Shown here: one piece after another, positions 34,381 to 42,891 of the stretch
How the letters are laid out: the number at the start of each line of letters is the position of its first letter
Position numbering within the stretch: the first letter of the stretch is position 1
NCBI RefSeq assembly: GCF_014297275.1
Contig: NZ_JACOQK010000001.1
Location: 744,001 to 808,000, forward strand
DNA from: Clostridium facile
GTDB lineage: Bacteria > Bacillota > Clostridia > Oscillospirales > Ruminococcaceae
Length of the DNA stretch: 64,000 nt
Direction of reading: 5' to 3'
Notes under the pieces: model-generated
Databases searched by the model: none
The model's input: only the letters and a program-made list of their open reading frames with translations
Told to the model about the DNA's origin: nothing
Position numbers and translations under genes: made by a program

Positions 34381-36363
34381 TTGCAAATCGAACAAGCACG
34401 GGAACGTGTAGAACAACTAACATCCCAATTAAATGAAGCTTCTTATCAATACTATGTATTAGATAGGCCGGAAATTTCCGACTTTGAATACGATAAATTA
34501 TTGCGGGAACTGGAAAACTTGGAAGAAGCGTTTCCAGAACTCCGTTCGCCCAATTCCCCCACTGTAAGGGTCGGAGGACAGGCGTTGAGTAGTTTTGAAA
34601 AAGTGACTCATACTGTTCAGATGGGCAGTTTACAGGATGCTTTTTCTGAACAGGAAATGTTGCAGTTTGACCAGCGTGTCCGGGAAAAGCTCTCTGAGTT
34701 CCAGTATGTAGTGGAACCCAAAATTGATGGGCTATCCGTTTCGCTGGAATATCGTGACGGTGAATTTTTCCGTGGATCTACCCGTGGGGACGGGTTCATA
34801 GGGGAGGATGTCACCGCTAATTTAAGGACAATCCATTCGATTCCTTTGCGGCTCCGTGAAACATTACCTTATTTGGAGGTACGTGGGGAAGTGTATATGC
34901 CCCGTGAAAAATTTTTAAAATTAGTGGAGCAACAGGAGCTGGAAGAAGAACAGCCGTTTAAAAATCCCCGAAATGCGGCGGCAGGCAGCCTTCGACAGAA
35001 GGATTCCAAAATTGCTGCGGAACGTGGGTTGGATATCTTTGTATTTAACATCCAGCAAATAGAAGGGAAAGAATTGAGCTCCCATAAAGAATCCCTGGAT
35101 TATTTAACAAGTCTTGGTTTTAAAACCGTTCCCCAGTATAAATTGGTTTCTAATATAGAACAGGCGTTGGAGGAAATCCGTAGGATTGGAGACGCCAGGG
35201 AGCAGTTTTCGTTTGATATTGATGGCGCAGTGGTCAAGATAGATGATTTTAACCAGCGCGAATTGTTGGGGGCAGGTGCAAAATACCCCAAATGGGCGAT
35301 GGCATTTAAATACCCTCCAGAGGAAAAGCCCACTGTATTAAAGGAAATCGAAGTAAATGTAGGTAGAACAGGTGTACTGACCCCAGTAGCGGTATTTGAC
35401 CCAATTTTACTGGCAGGCACATCGGTGAGCCGTGCGGTGCTGCACAATCAGGATTTTATTGACGAAAAAGATATCCGGATTGGAGATACCATCCTGGTCC
35501 GAAAAGCGGGGGACATTATCCCGGAAGTGGTGGCAGTGGTTTCCCATGGGGAACAGAGCGAGCCCTTCCGCCTTCCAGAAAACTGTCCAGTTTGCGGTAG
35601 CCCAGTTATCCACAATGAGGATGAAGTTGCGGTGCGATGTGAAAATCCAGAATGTCCGGCAACCCGTTTGCGGAATATTATCCACTTCGCGTCCAGAGGT
35701 GCCATGAATATAGAAGGTCTGGGGATTGCCAATGTCACCGCTTTGGTGGAACAAGGGCTAATACAGTCCACCGCTGATTTGTATTCCTTACAAAAGGAAG
35801 ATTTATTAAACCTGGAACGGTTTGCGGATAAATCAGCGGAAAATTTAATCAATGCGATCCAAGGTTCCAAACAGAACCCCTTGTGGCGGCTGTTGTTTGG
35901 GCTGGGTATCCGCAATGTAGGCCAGAGCGTGGCAAAATTGCTCTGCGAAAAATTTGCTGACATCAATCAGTTGATGGAAGCGAAACCAGAGGATATTTCT
36001 GCAATCTATGGCGTCGGTGACGTGATGGCGGACAATATCGTAAAGTTTTTCCAGCAACCAAAAACCAAAGAGTTGATTGAAAAACTGGCACAAGCTGGGG
36101 TAAATATGAAATCTGAACAGGTAGAAAAAGGAACTGCTTTACAAGGCCTTACCTTTGTGTTGACTGGGACATTGCCCACCATGACCCGTGACCAGGCAAA
36201 AGCACTCATTGAGGCAGCAGGAGGGAAAGTAACCGGCAGTGTATCCAAAAAAACTTCTTACGTGGTAGCGGGGGAAGAAGCCGGCAGCAAGCTGACCAAA
36301 GCGCAAAATTTAGGGATTTCTATTTTAAAGGAAGAACAGCTCAAAGAGCTGTTGGCAAAATAA
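34381..36363 (+). CDS. ligA: NAD-dependent DNA ligase
   Basis: 660 aa, starting at TTG 34381 (GGAGGG 6 bases upstream). Seals nicks in duplex DNA during replication and repair using NAD+. Order: Ia domain, adenylation domain with the active lysine in EPKIDGLSV near residue 114, OB fold (RTGVLTPVAVFDP near 330), zinc finger with CPVCG...CENPEC (about 403-428), helix-hairpin-helix repeats (about 440-570), and a C-terminal BRCT domain (LTFVLTGTLPTMTRDQAK, about 585-660). Complete. Confidence 0.98.
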   Translation: MQIEQARERVEQLTSQLNEASYQYYVLDRPEISDFEYDKLLRELENLEEAFPELRSPNSPTVRVGGQALSSFEKVTHTVQMGSLQDAFSEQEMLQFDQRVREKLSEFQYVVEPKIDGLSVSLEYRDGEFFRGSTRGDGFIGEDVTANLRTIHSIPLRLRETLPYLEVRGEVYMPREKFLKLVEQQELEEEQPFKNPRNAAAGSLRQKDSKIAAERGLDIFVFNIQQIEGKELSSHKESLDYLTSLGFKTVPQYKLVSNIEQALEEIRRIGDAREQFSFDIDGAVVKIDDFNQRELLGAGAKYPKWAMAFKYPPEEKPTVLKEIEVNVGRTGVLTPVAVFDPILLAGTSVSRAVLHNQDFIDEKDIRIGDTILVRKAGDIIPEVVAVVSHGEQSEPFRLPENCPVCGSPVIHNEDEVAVRCENPECPATRLRNIIHFASRGAMNIEGLGIANVTALVEQGLIQSTADLYSLQKEDLLNLERFADKSAENLINAIQGSKQNPLWRLLFGLGIRNVGQSVAKLLCEKFADINQLMEAKPEDISAIYGVGDVMADNIVKFFQQPKTKELIEKLAQAGVNMKSEQVEKGTALQGLTFVLTGTLPTMTRDQAKALIEAAGGKVTGSVSKKTSYVVAGEEAGSKLTKAQNLGISILKEEQLKELLAK

Positions 36364-36445
36364 ACTAGTTGCTTCATGGGCAAATTTTGTTTGCCCAACT
36401 ACATAGATATTTAGATACTAAAAGTTGTTACAGGAGGTAGGAAAA

Positions 36446-36715
36446 ATGGAATTTGATATCCAGCATATCGCGAAACTTTCCAGGCTGAAAATTGACCCAA
36501 GTGAGGAAGAAAAATTCGCGAACGAAATGGCAAATATCATTCAGATGGTAGAACATCTTCCAGACATTCAAGGGGACGGCACACTGATTGATCCAGACCA
36601 CCCAATGACCATGCGCAAAGATGAGGTAGAACCTAGTTTCCGCCGGGATGAATTGTTAAAAAACGCGCCTCAAGTACAGGCTGGCTGTGTTGTTGTGCCA
36701 AAAGTAATGGAATAA
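36446..36715 (+). CDS. gatC: Asp/Glu-tRNA amidotransferase subunit C
   Basis: 89 aa from ATG 36446 (GGAGGTAGG upstream). Small subunit wrapping GatA and GatB in the amidotransferase that converts Asp-tRNA(Asn) and Glu-tRNA(Gln). It shows IQHIAKLSRLKIDPSEEEKF and the C-terminal LRKDE-like MRKDEVEPSF. First gene of gatCAB; gatA follows after 16 bases. Confidence 0.95.
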   Translation: MEFDIQHIAKLSRLKIDPSEEEKFANEMANIIQMVEHLPDIQGDGTLIDPDHPMTMRKDEVEPSFRRDELLKNAPQVQAGCVVVPKVME

Positions 36716-36731
36716 AGGAGGAGCTTCACCC

Positions 36732-38195
36732 ATGGAATTATATCAATTATCCGCCACAGAGTTAGGCGCAATGCTGGCAGAGAAAAAATGTTCTGCCGAA
36801 GAAATTACCAATTCTGTATTTGACAGGATTGACAAAGTTGAGGATAAAGTAAACGCTTATGTCACCCTTTGCAAAGAGCAGGCAGTGGAAAAGGCAAAAG
36901 CAGTAGACGCTAAAATTGCTGCTGGGGAACAGCTTTCCCCTTTGGCTGGAATTCCAGTTGGCATAAAAGACAATATCTGTACCAAAGATGTATTGACTAG
37001 CTGCTCTTCCAAAATGTTGTACAACTTTGTACCACCTTACAATGCTACTGTGATTGACAAACTGAACCAGCAGGATTTTGTTATGACTGGGAAGTTAAAT
37101 ATGGACGAGTTCGCAATGGGTTCCTCCACCGAAACTTCCTATTTTAAAAAGACCTGTAACCCTCATGATTTAACCAAAGTTCCAGGCGGTTCTTCTGGCG
37201 GTAGTGCGGCTGCGGTAGCAGCAGGGGAATGCCCAATTGCTTTGGGTTCCGATACCGGCGGTTCCATCCGGCAGCCGTCTTCTTTCTGTGGTGTGGTAGG
37301 GTTAAAGCCTACATATGGCAGTGTTTCCCGTTATGGGCTAGTTGCGTTTGCTTCCTCTTTGGACCAGATTGGTCCTTTGGGCAGAACAGTGGACGATGTT
37401 GCGTTGTTGTATTCTGCTATTTGTGGATGGGACAAGCACGACGCTACCAGTGAATATAAAGAATACCCAGATTTCCGCAAACAGTTAAATCCGGATATGA
37501 AAGGCTTGAAGATTGCGGTTCCAAAAGAATATTTTGGGGCAGGAATCGACGAGGAAGTAAAGGCATCTGTAATGAATGCTGTAAAAGAATTGGAAAAACA
37601 GGGCGCTACCGTATCGGAAATCTCCTTGCCAGGCACAGATTACGCCCTTTCTGCTTATTATATTATTTCTTCTGCGGAGGCTTCTTCCAACTTGGCTCGG
37701 TTTGACGGCGTAAAATATGGATACCGCTCTGAACATTATAATAACCTGATTGAAATGTATGAGAATACCAGAAGCGAAGGGTTTGGCGATGAAGTAAAAC
37801 GCCGTATTATGTTGGGTACCTTTGTGTTGAGTTCCGGCTATTACGATGCTTACTACAAACGGGCAAAATTCTTGCAACGTCAGATTGCCCAGGAATTTGA
37901 AACCAGTTTCCAGCAATATGACCTGATTGTTACCCCAACCGTTCCATGTACTGCGTTCCATATTGGGCAGAACATTGATGATCCACTAAAAATGTACGCA
38001 AACGATATTTGTACGGTTACCGTGAATATTGCCGGCCTACCAGCTATCAATATCCCTTGTGGAAAAGACGTCAACGGTATGCCAATCGGTATGCAGATGA
38101 TTGGTAAACATTTCTCTGAACAAACCCTGCTCAACACAGCAAAATGCTATGAAAATATTGTGGGCGGATTTGGTCAAATTCCAGAATTGAACTAG
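36732..38195 (+). CDS. gatA: Asp/Glu-tRNA amidotransferase subunit A
   Basis: 487 aa. The amidase that frees ammonia from glutamine. The Ser-Ser-Lys triad is seen: Lys in PVGIKDNICT near residue 78, Ser in GGSSGGSAAAVAAGE near 154 and Ser in SDTGGSIRQPSSF near 178. Its presence with gatB suggests that Gln-tRNA (and possibly Asn-tRNA) are made by the indirect route. Second gene of the operon, GGAGGAG upstream. Confidence 0.98.
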   Translation: MELYQLSATELGAMLAEKKCSAEEITNSVFDRIDKVEDKVNAYVTLCKEQAVEKAKAVDAKIAAGEQLSPLAGIPVGIKDNICTKDVLTSCSSKMLYNFVPPYNATVIDKLNQQDFVMTGKLNMDEFAMGSSTETSYFKKTCNPHDLTKVPGGSSGGSAAAVAAGECPIALGSDTGGSIRQPSSFCGVVGLKPTYGSVSRYGLVAFASSLDQIGPLGRTVDDVALLYSAICGWDKHDATSEYKEYPDFRKQLNPDMKGLKIAVPKEYFGAGIDEEVKASVMNAVKELEKQGATVSEISLPGTDYALSAYYIISSAEASSNLARFDGVKYGYRSEHYNNLIEMYENTRSEGFGDEVKRRIMLGTFVLSSGYYDAYYKRAKFLQRQIAQEFETSFQQYDLIVTPTVPCTAFHIGQNIDDPLKMYANDICTVTVNIAGLPAINIPCGKDVNGMPIGMQMIGKHFSEQTLLNTAKCYENIVGGFGQIPELN

Positions 38196-38206
38196 GAGGG
38201 GCACCC

Positions 38207-39646
38207 ATGTCTGATTACGAAATGGTCGTTGGTTTGGAAGTCCATGCGGAACTCTGTACCAACACAAAAATATATTGTTCTTGTAAAAACGAATTTGGTT
38301 TGGAAGTAAACTCGATTTGCTGCCCAATCTGTACTGGTATGCCGGGGACACTGCCAACCTTAAATGAAAAAGTAGTGGAATACGCTATCAAGATGGGGCA
38401 TGCTTTGAACTGTACCATCCACCCAATTTCCAAACAGGACCGTAAAAACTATTTTTACCCTGACCTGCCAAAGGCTTACCAGATTTCCCAGTTTGATGTA
38501 CCATTGTGTGAAAACGGCTACTTGGATATCATCGTAGATGGAGAAATGAAACGGATTGGCGTTACCCGTATCCACATCGAGGAAGACGCTGGAAAGCTGT
38601 TGCACGATGATAGCTTTGCGGGTTCCCTGGTGGACTTCAACCGTTGCGGTGTGCCATTAATTGAAATTGTTTCCGAACCGGATATGCGTTCCAGCGAAGA
38701 AGCAAGGGCTTATCTGGAAACCATCAAATCTTACTTATTATATTTAGGAATTTCCGACGCGAAATTACAGGAAGGTTCCATGCGTTGCGACGTAAACGTT
38801 TCTGTCCGCAAAAAGGGCAGCCAGGAATTTGGAACCCGTTGTGAAATGAAAAACGTCAATACCTTTAGTGGTGCGGTACGTGCCATTGAATATGAGTTCA
38901 AACGTCAGGTGGAAGTATTGGAAGCTGGCGGAGTAATTGAACAGGAAACCCGCCGTTGGGATGACGCTAAAGGGCAGACTGTCCCACTACGTTCCAAAGA
39001 GGATGCCCACGATTACCGTTACTTCCCGGAACCAGACTTGAAAACCATTGTTTTGGAAGAATCCTATATTGAGGACTTGAAAAAACAGATTCCGGAAATG
39101 CCAAACTATAAAATTGCCCGTTACATGAAGGATTATAGCTTGTCCCAGACAGATGCAGAGCTGATTGCGGATAACCTAGAACGTACCAAACTGTTCGAGG
39201 ACGTACTGGCTGCCAACAGCAAGGTACTGCCGAAAAACGCTTCTAACTGGGTACTGGGCGATGTTGCAAAAGTGGTAAATGAAACTGGAAAATCCATTTT
39301 TGAAACCAAACTTGATGCAACACGTTTAGCGGAATTGATTGTGGCAATCCAGGATAACAAGATTTCCAACTCCGCAGGAAAAACCGTATTTGAGGAACTG
39401 ATGGCTACTGAAAAATCAGTGGATGATATCATCAAAGAAAAAGGATTGGCACAGATTTCCGATAGTTCTGAACTGGAAGCGGTTGTTGCAAAAGTTCTGG
39501 CGGATAACCAGAAATCCGTTGACGATTACCACAATGGTAAAACCAATGCGTTGGGCTTCCTGATGGGGCAATGTATGAAAGCCACCAAAGGAAAAGGCAA
39601 CCCTGCTATGATGAAAGAGATGATTATGAAGGCATTGCAAGCGTGA
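38207..39646 (+). CDS. gatB: Asp/Glu-tRNA amidotransferase subunit B
   Basis: 479 aa. It activates the tRNA-bound acid with ATP and receives ammonia from GatA. Landmarks: EMVVGLEVHAEL at the start, a zinc-type pair CSC...CCPICTGMPG (about 24-46), KNYFYPDLPKAYQISQFD near 85, DFNRCGVPLIEIVSEPD near 144, and the C-terminal YqeY-like tail (about 330-479). Its TGA stop overlaps a GTG that could start a 44-aa ORF. Confidence 0.98.
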   Translation: MSDYEMVVGLEVHAELCTNTKIYCSCKNEFGLEVNSICCPICTGMPGTLPTLNEKVVEYAIKMGHALNCTIHPISKQDRKNYFYPDLPKAYQISQFDVPLCENGYLDIIVDGEMKRIGVTRIHIEEDAGKLLHDDSFAGSLVDFNRCGVPLIEIVSEPDMRSSEEARAYLETIKSYLLYLGISDAKLQEGSMRCDVNVSVRKKGSQEFGTRCEMKNVNTFSGAVRAIEYEFKRQVEVLEAGGVIEQETRRWDDAKGQTVPLRSKEDAHDYRYFPEPDLKTIVLEESYIEDLKKQIPEMPNYKIARYMKDYSLSQTDAELIADNLERTKLFEDVLAANSKVLPKNASNWVLGDVAKVVNETGKSIFETKLDATRLAELIVAIQDNKISNSAGKTVFEELMATEKSVDDIIKEKGLAQISDSSELEAVVAKVLADNQKSVDDYHNGKTNALGFLMGQCMKATKGKGNPAMMKEMIMKALQA

Positions 39647-39777
39647 TATTACCATCCATTTTCGGTGATTTGGTTATCAAATGGACAAAAGGGTACTTTC
39701 CATTCCAAAGGATTTACAGGGGATTTCACGGAAAATCAAAGGGGAAACCGGTTTTACTAGAGATTCCGCCAAAATAG
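39643..39777 (+). CDS. Possible 44-aa ORF coupled to gatB
   Basis: GTG 39643 overlaps the gatB stop (GTGA). The product, opening ILPSIFGDLVIKWTKG and ending LLEIPPK, is basic and has no recognised family. Translational coupling is possible, but the ORF could be fortuitous. Confidence 0.25.
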   Translation: MILPSIFGDLVIKWTKGYFPFQRIYRGFHGKSKGKPVLLEIPPK

Positions 39778-39790
39778 GAGGTCAAACAAT

Positions 39791-39949
39791 ATGGCTGTTT
39801 TTATCTTGTCTGTTATTTTATTGGTTGTCATGGGGATTGGGGTAGTCCTGAGCCTGGTGACAGAAAACAAAATGATGGCGGCGCTGTTTGGTGTTGGAAT
39901 CCTGTTTGATTTCACCCTTTTGTTCTTTTACATATTCTTTTTGCTCTAG
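39791..39949 (+). CDS. Small two-helix membrane protein
   Basis: 52 aa, preceded by GGAGG 8 bases upstream. Two hydrophobic helices (FILSVILLVVMGIGVVLSLV and MAALFGVGILFDFTLLFFYIFFLL) are joined by a short polar TENK loop. It follows gatB on the same strand and is probably in its transcript. Function unknown. Confidence 0.6.
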   Translation: MAVFILSVILLVVMGIGVVLSLVTENKMMAALFGVGILFDFTLLFFYIFFLL

Positions 39950-39967
39950 CCATGGATATGGCAAATT

Positions 39968-40110
39968 TTCCGCTTAAACAGCGGACCTGCATCCAACTGG
40001 ATTGGATGCCCTACCTTTTTGTTCCGCACTTTTGTGCGTTAAGATACAAAAATTGGGGTGGAAGGCCATCCCAGTCAGTCGCAAACTCCTGACTTAAAAC
40101 AAAACTACGA
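39968..40110 (+). ncRNA. Structured leader of queT, candidate preQ1-III riboswitch
   Basis: Upstream of queT lies CCGCTTAAACAGCGGACCTG, a GCATCCA...TGGATGC hairpin, CCCTACC with a T-run, and GTTCCGCAC whose TCCGC can pair with the earlier GCGGA. Then comes ATACAAAAATTGGGG and a 3' GTCAG...CTGAC hairpin close to the ribosome site. preQ1-III aptamers are known almost only upstream of queT in Ruminococcaceae, so position and taxon fit; the assignment was not checked against a covariance model. Confidence 0.5.
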
Positions 40111-40125
40111 AAGGACTTTGAAAAA

Positions 40126-40671
40126 ATGAAAAATAGTAAAAAAATCTATCAATTAGTATCCGCTTCTTTGATTGCGGCCATGTATGCAGTGTTAACTTTT
40201 GTAATTGCCCAATTTGCATATGGGGCCGTTCAGCTCAGGCTAAGTGAGGCATTGACTGTATTGCCAATGTACACTTCATCTGCAATACCAGGGTTGACAG
40301 TCGGCTGCCTGCTCGCTAATATTATTGGTTTATCTTTAGGAAAAACAATGATTTGGGATGTTCTGTTTGGAACGATGGCTTCGTTAATCGCTGCTGTTTT
40401 AACCCGATGGATTGGAAAATCCAAAAACCGTGCAGTAAGATATCTGTTAGGGCCTTTCCCGGCTGTTATTGTAAACGCAATCATTGTTGGGATAGAGATT
40501 ACTATTTTCTTCACCGATGGTGCGGCCAGCATGGCGGCATTTTGGATGAACTTTTTCAGCGTATTCATTGGTCAAGCGATTGTGTGTTATGCAATTGGCA
40601 TTCCATTGATGTTGCTGATGGAACGGAATGACCTGTATAAACGCATTTTCCGTATTGACTCAATTCAATAA
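40126..40671 (+). CDS. queT: QueT-family queuosine precursor transporter
   Basis: 181 aa with six hydrophobic helices. QueT is the membrane S-component of ECF-type importers for preQ1/queuine-type precursors. Family features: SLIAAMYAVLTFVIAQFAYGAVQLRLSEALTVLP near 13-47 (the RxSEAL motif), GLTVGCLLANIIGL near 57, and LLGPFPAVIVNAIIVG near 107. The ECF energising module is not nearby and may be shared. Ribosome site GAAAGGAC precedes ATG; a structured leader probably controls it. Confidence 0.88.
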   Translation: MKNSKKIYQLVSASLIAAMYAVLTFVIAQFAYGAVQLRLSEALTVLPMYTSSAIPGLTVGCLLANIIGLSLGKTMIWDVLFGTMASLIAAVLTRWIGKSKNRAVRYLLGPFPAVIVNAIIVGIEITIFFTDGAASMAAFWMNFFSVFIGQAIVCYAIGIPLMLLMERNDLYKRIFRIDSIQ

Positions 40672-40679
40672 ATCATTTT

Positions 40680-40709
40680 ATGGCATAGTCAAAAGACTAT
40701 GCCATTTTT
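40680..40709 (+). terminator. queT terminator
   Basis: TGGCATAGTC-AAAA-GACTATGCCA followed by TTTTT. Confidence 0.85.
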
Positions 40710-41015
40710 CGTTTTTGCTTCTATAGAAATGGAGCAAGCATTTTAAAGGAAGGCTGTACTACATAACAATGGGCTATTACCAGGTTAACCTCATTTCTTT
40801 TTATAGTGGTTGTAGAACAGATGTTTTCAAACAGGGCTTAATCTATAAAATAAATGAAAGATGAAATGATACCGCAACTAGTGGATAGGAAATCCACAGA
40901 CCATGATAGAATCATATTTTAGTAGTTACATATAGTAGGGAGGGGAAAATAAAGGCATAAAATATTCTGTCATTGAAACAATAAAAAGGATGATCAACGA
41001 TAAGAAGGTGTAACT
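40710..41015 (+). other. Gap upstream of the reverse transcriptase, possible ncRNA
   Basis: 306 bases without a convincing gene. It contains a GTGGA-TAGGAAA-TCCAC hairpin near 40880 and a 22-aa ORF (MKDEMIPQLV..., 40854-40922) without a good ribosome site. Several defence-type reverse transcriptases and retrons use a non-coding RNA here; no msr/msd inverted repeats were recognised by eye. Confidence 0.3.
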
Positions 41016-42521
41016 ATGCCAAAAACCTATGCTGAATTTATGGATGAGCTTACGGCGGAAGAACTGTATAAAGGACTAGTAGCCTATGGAATGTTTACCG
41101 AAAAACTCCCGCCAGTTTTAACCTCAGAACCTTTTTTTGCCTATTGTCAGGTTCGCTCAAATCCATTTTTTGACCAAAAGGAACCATATATTTCGTATGA
41201 AAGCATGAGGAATATCAACATTCCCCGTATGTTAGGTATTCCAAACCCTATGGCATACGAACGGTTATGTCGTTGCATTGCAGATTATTGGGATAGGTTG
41301 AAAGAACATTTTACAAAACAGACTGCAGAACAGGATTATATGGTCAGCAGAATCCACATCCGCAAAATGGAGGGAAAAACCCCTATCTTCTTTATGAACT
41401 ATAAAAATTGGAAACTGGATGGGATGCCAGAACCAGATTTGATGATAGGGTGCAAGTATTTAGTAAAAGCGGATATTTCCAGTTGTTTTCCTAGCATTTG
41501 CGCACAGGCAATTTCTTGGGCTTTGGTGGGGAAGGAAGCCGCCAAGGAAAATAAACCAGAAGCCCAGTGGTGCCATCAATTGAGCCACTATGCCCAGCAT
41601 ACGAACAATGGGGAATCCCGTGGCTTATTGATTGGGCCGCACAGTTCCAATGTTTTATCTGAGATTATTTTAACCGCAATTGACTGTCATCTTTATCAGA
41701 AAGGCTGGCGGTACATCCGCAATATTGACGATTACACCTGCTATGTCCCCTCCTATGAAGATGGGCAGAAATTTCTGGTGGATTTAGGGGAAGAGCTGCA
41801 AAGCTTTGATTTATCCTTAAACCACAAAAAGACTGAAATATGTGAGCTCCCCGTTGCATCAGTAGAACAGTGGGTACGTAAAATCAATTCTGTCCCTCTA
41901 AATTCCCATCATCAGATTGATTTCCGATCTGCTAGGGCATATTTGGATTCTGCTATCGAATTAATGCAAGCAAACCAGATGAATTCTGCTATCCTGAATT
42001 ATGCCATCCAGGTATTAAAAGGGCAAGAATTAACTCCAGGAGCAAAAGAATACAGCATCAAAACCATATTCCATTTGGTACTGCTTTATCCTTATTTAAT
42101 CCCTCAATTGGAGACTACAGTTTTTTCACAACTTGGTGTAACTTCAGAACAGATTGCGTTTCTATCCCAGAAAATATATCAGTCCGGTTTACAACAACAT
42201 AACTATGAGGCAGTCTGTTATGCCATTTATTATGCGATGAAATACGGTTTTGAGCTTCCAAATTTCCATATTGCTCAGGTAGTCCATAGCGGTGATTGCT
42301 TGTTTTGCCTGTTGAGTTTTTTGTATTTCCAAAGGCAAGGAGCAAACGATACCGTGGAAGAACTGAAAAAATATGCTCTGCAACTGAGCCAAAATGAGGA
42401 GGATTTCAACAAAAACTGGCTGTTTGTGTATGAAATCCTTTCAGAAGAACTGACAGGGGACTGGCTGGATATGAAACAAAATGGAGTTTCATTTATTAAA
42501 CCTGAATATCGTTATCACTAG
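41016..42521 (+). CDS. Reverse transcriptase of the Abi/DRT (unknown-group) type
   Basis: 501 aa, AAGGTG 7 bases before ATG. The polymerase core shows motif A KADISSCFPSI with Asp153, motif B GLLIGPHSSNVLSEIIL (203-219), motif C as NIDDY with Asp238-Asp239 in place of the usual YADD, and motif D LSLNHKKTE (266-274). The N-terminus GMFTEKLPPVLTSEPFF resembles the opening of abortive-infection and defence RTs. Residues about 300-501 are a helix-rich extension without thumb or maturase features, as in AbiK/AbiA-type proteins with HEAT-like repeats. No endonuclease, maturase, group II intron or Cas1 is present. Most likely an antiviral RT; the exact subgroup is not decided. Confidence 0.75.
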   Translation: MPKTYAEFMDELTAEELYKGLVAYGMFTEKLPPVLTSEPFFAYCQVRSNPFFDQKEPYISYESMRNINIPRMLGIPNPMAYERLCRCIADYWDRLKEHFTKQTAEQDYMVSRIHIRKMEGKTPIFFMNYKNWKLDGMPEPDLMIGCKYLVKADISSCFPSICAQAISWALVGKEAAKENKPEAQWCHQLSHYAQHTNNGESRGLLIGPHSSNVLSEIILTAIDCHLYQKGWRYIRNIDDYTCYVPSYEDGQKFLVDLGEELQSFDLSLNHKKTEICELPVASVEQWVRKINSVPLNSHHQIDFRSARAYLDSAIELMQANQMNSAILNYAIQVLKGQELTPGAKEYSIKTIFHLVLLYPYLIPQLETTVFSQLGVTSEQIAFLSQKIYQSGLQQHNYEAVCYAIYYAMKYGFELPNFHIAQVVHSGDCLFCLLSFLYFQRQGANDTVEELKKYALQLSQNEEDFNKNWLFVYEILSEELTGDWLDMKQNGVSFIKPEYRYH

Positions 42522-42632
42522 AGAAGATAAAATATTATTTTGTTTCACATATTTCGGTGTTTTTTATATAAGGTTTCATTATTGCATGGCATTTAATATA
42601 ATCTAGCTTTACAAAAAATTTGCAATTGGCTA

Positions 42633-42661
42633 TTGTATTTTCGTTCCAGTTATAGTATAAT
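42633..42661 (+). promoter_or_regulatory. Promoter of the SRP RNA gene
   Basis: TTGTAT (42633-42638), 17-base spacer, TATAAT (42656-42661). Confidence 0.7.
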
Positions 42662-42675
42662 AATATAGCAATTTC

Positions 42676-42820
42676 AATTAACAGCCTGACACGCAGGTGT
42701 TTGGGCTCTGTGCGATGGCGTTCTGCGAACCATGTCAGGCGGGGAACCGAGCAGCATTAAGCAGCTTCTGCCGTGCGCCGCAGATTCACCTGAATACCTG
42801 CTTGTGAGACTGTTAACTGG
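42676..42820 (+). ncRNA. ffs: Signal recognition particle RNA (small type)
   Basis: The conserved apical domain is present: GTCAGG...GGGGAACCGAGCAGCATTAAGCAG (about 42734-42764), the Ffh-binding asymmetric loop. The long rod closes with GCAGG (42693) pairing CCTGC (to 42801) and an outer TTAACAG/CTGTTAA helix. The position directly before dnaX is standard in Firmicutes. The fold is closer to 4.5S than to the Alu-containing Bacillus type. Ends are approximate. Confidence 0.85.
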
Positions 42821-42840
42821 AAAACATGGTCGGAAGTACA

Positions 42841-42873
42841 AACCCATCCACATTGTGGGTGGGTTGTTTTTCT
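42841..42873 (+). terminator. SRP RNA terminator
   Basis: AACCCATCCA pairs with TGGGTGGGTT, then GTTTTT. Confidence 0.75.
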
Positions 42874-42891
42874 AAGAAAGGGTGAAATGGT

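Noticed and set aside
39571..39777. 68-aa ORF starting inside gatB
   Set aside because: Its first half is the shifted frame of gatB; only the 44 codons after the gatB stop could be real.
40710..41015. Retron msr/msd upstream of the reverse transcriptase
   Set aside because: No flanking inverted repeat pair or conserved branching G context was found, and the RT lacks YADD and the retron VTG region.
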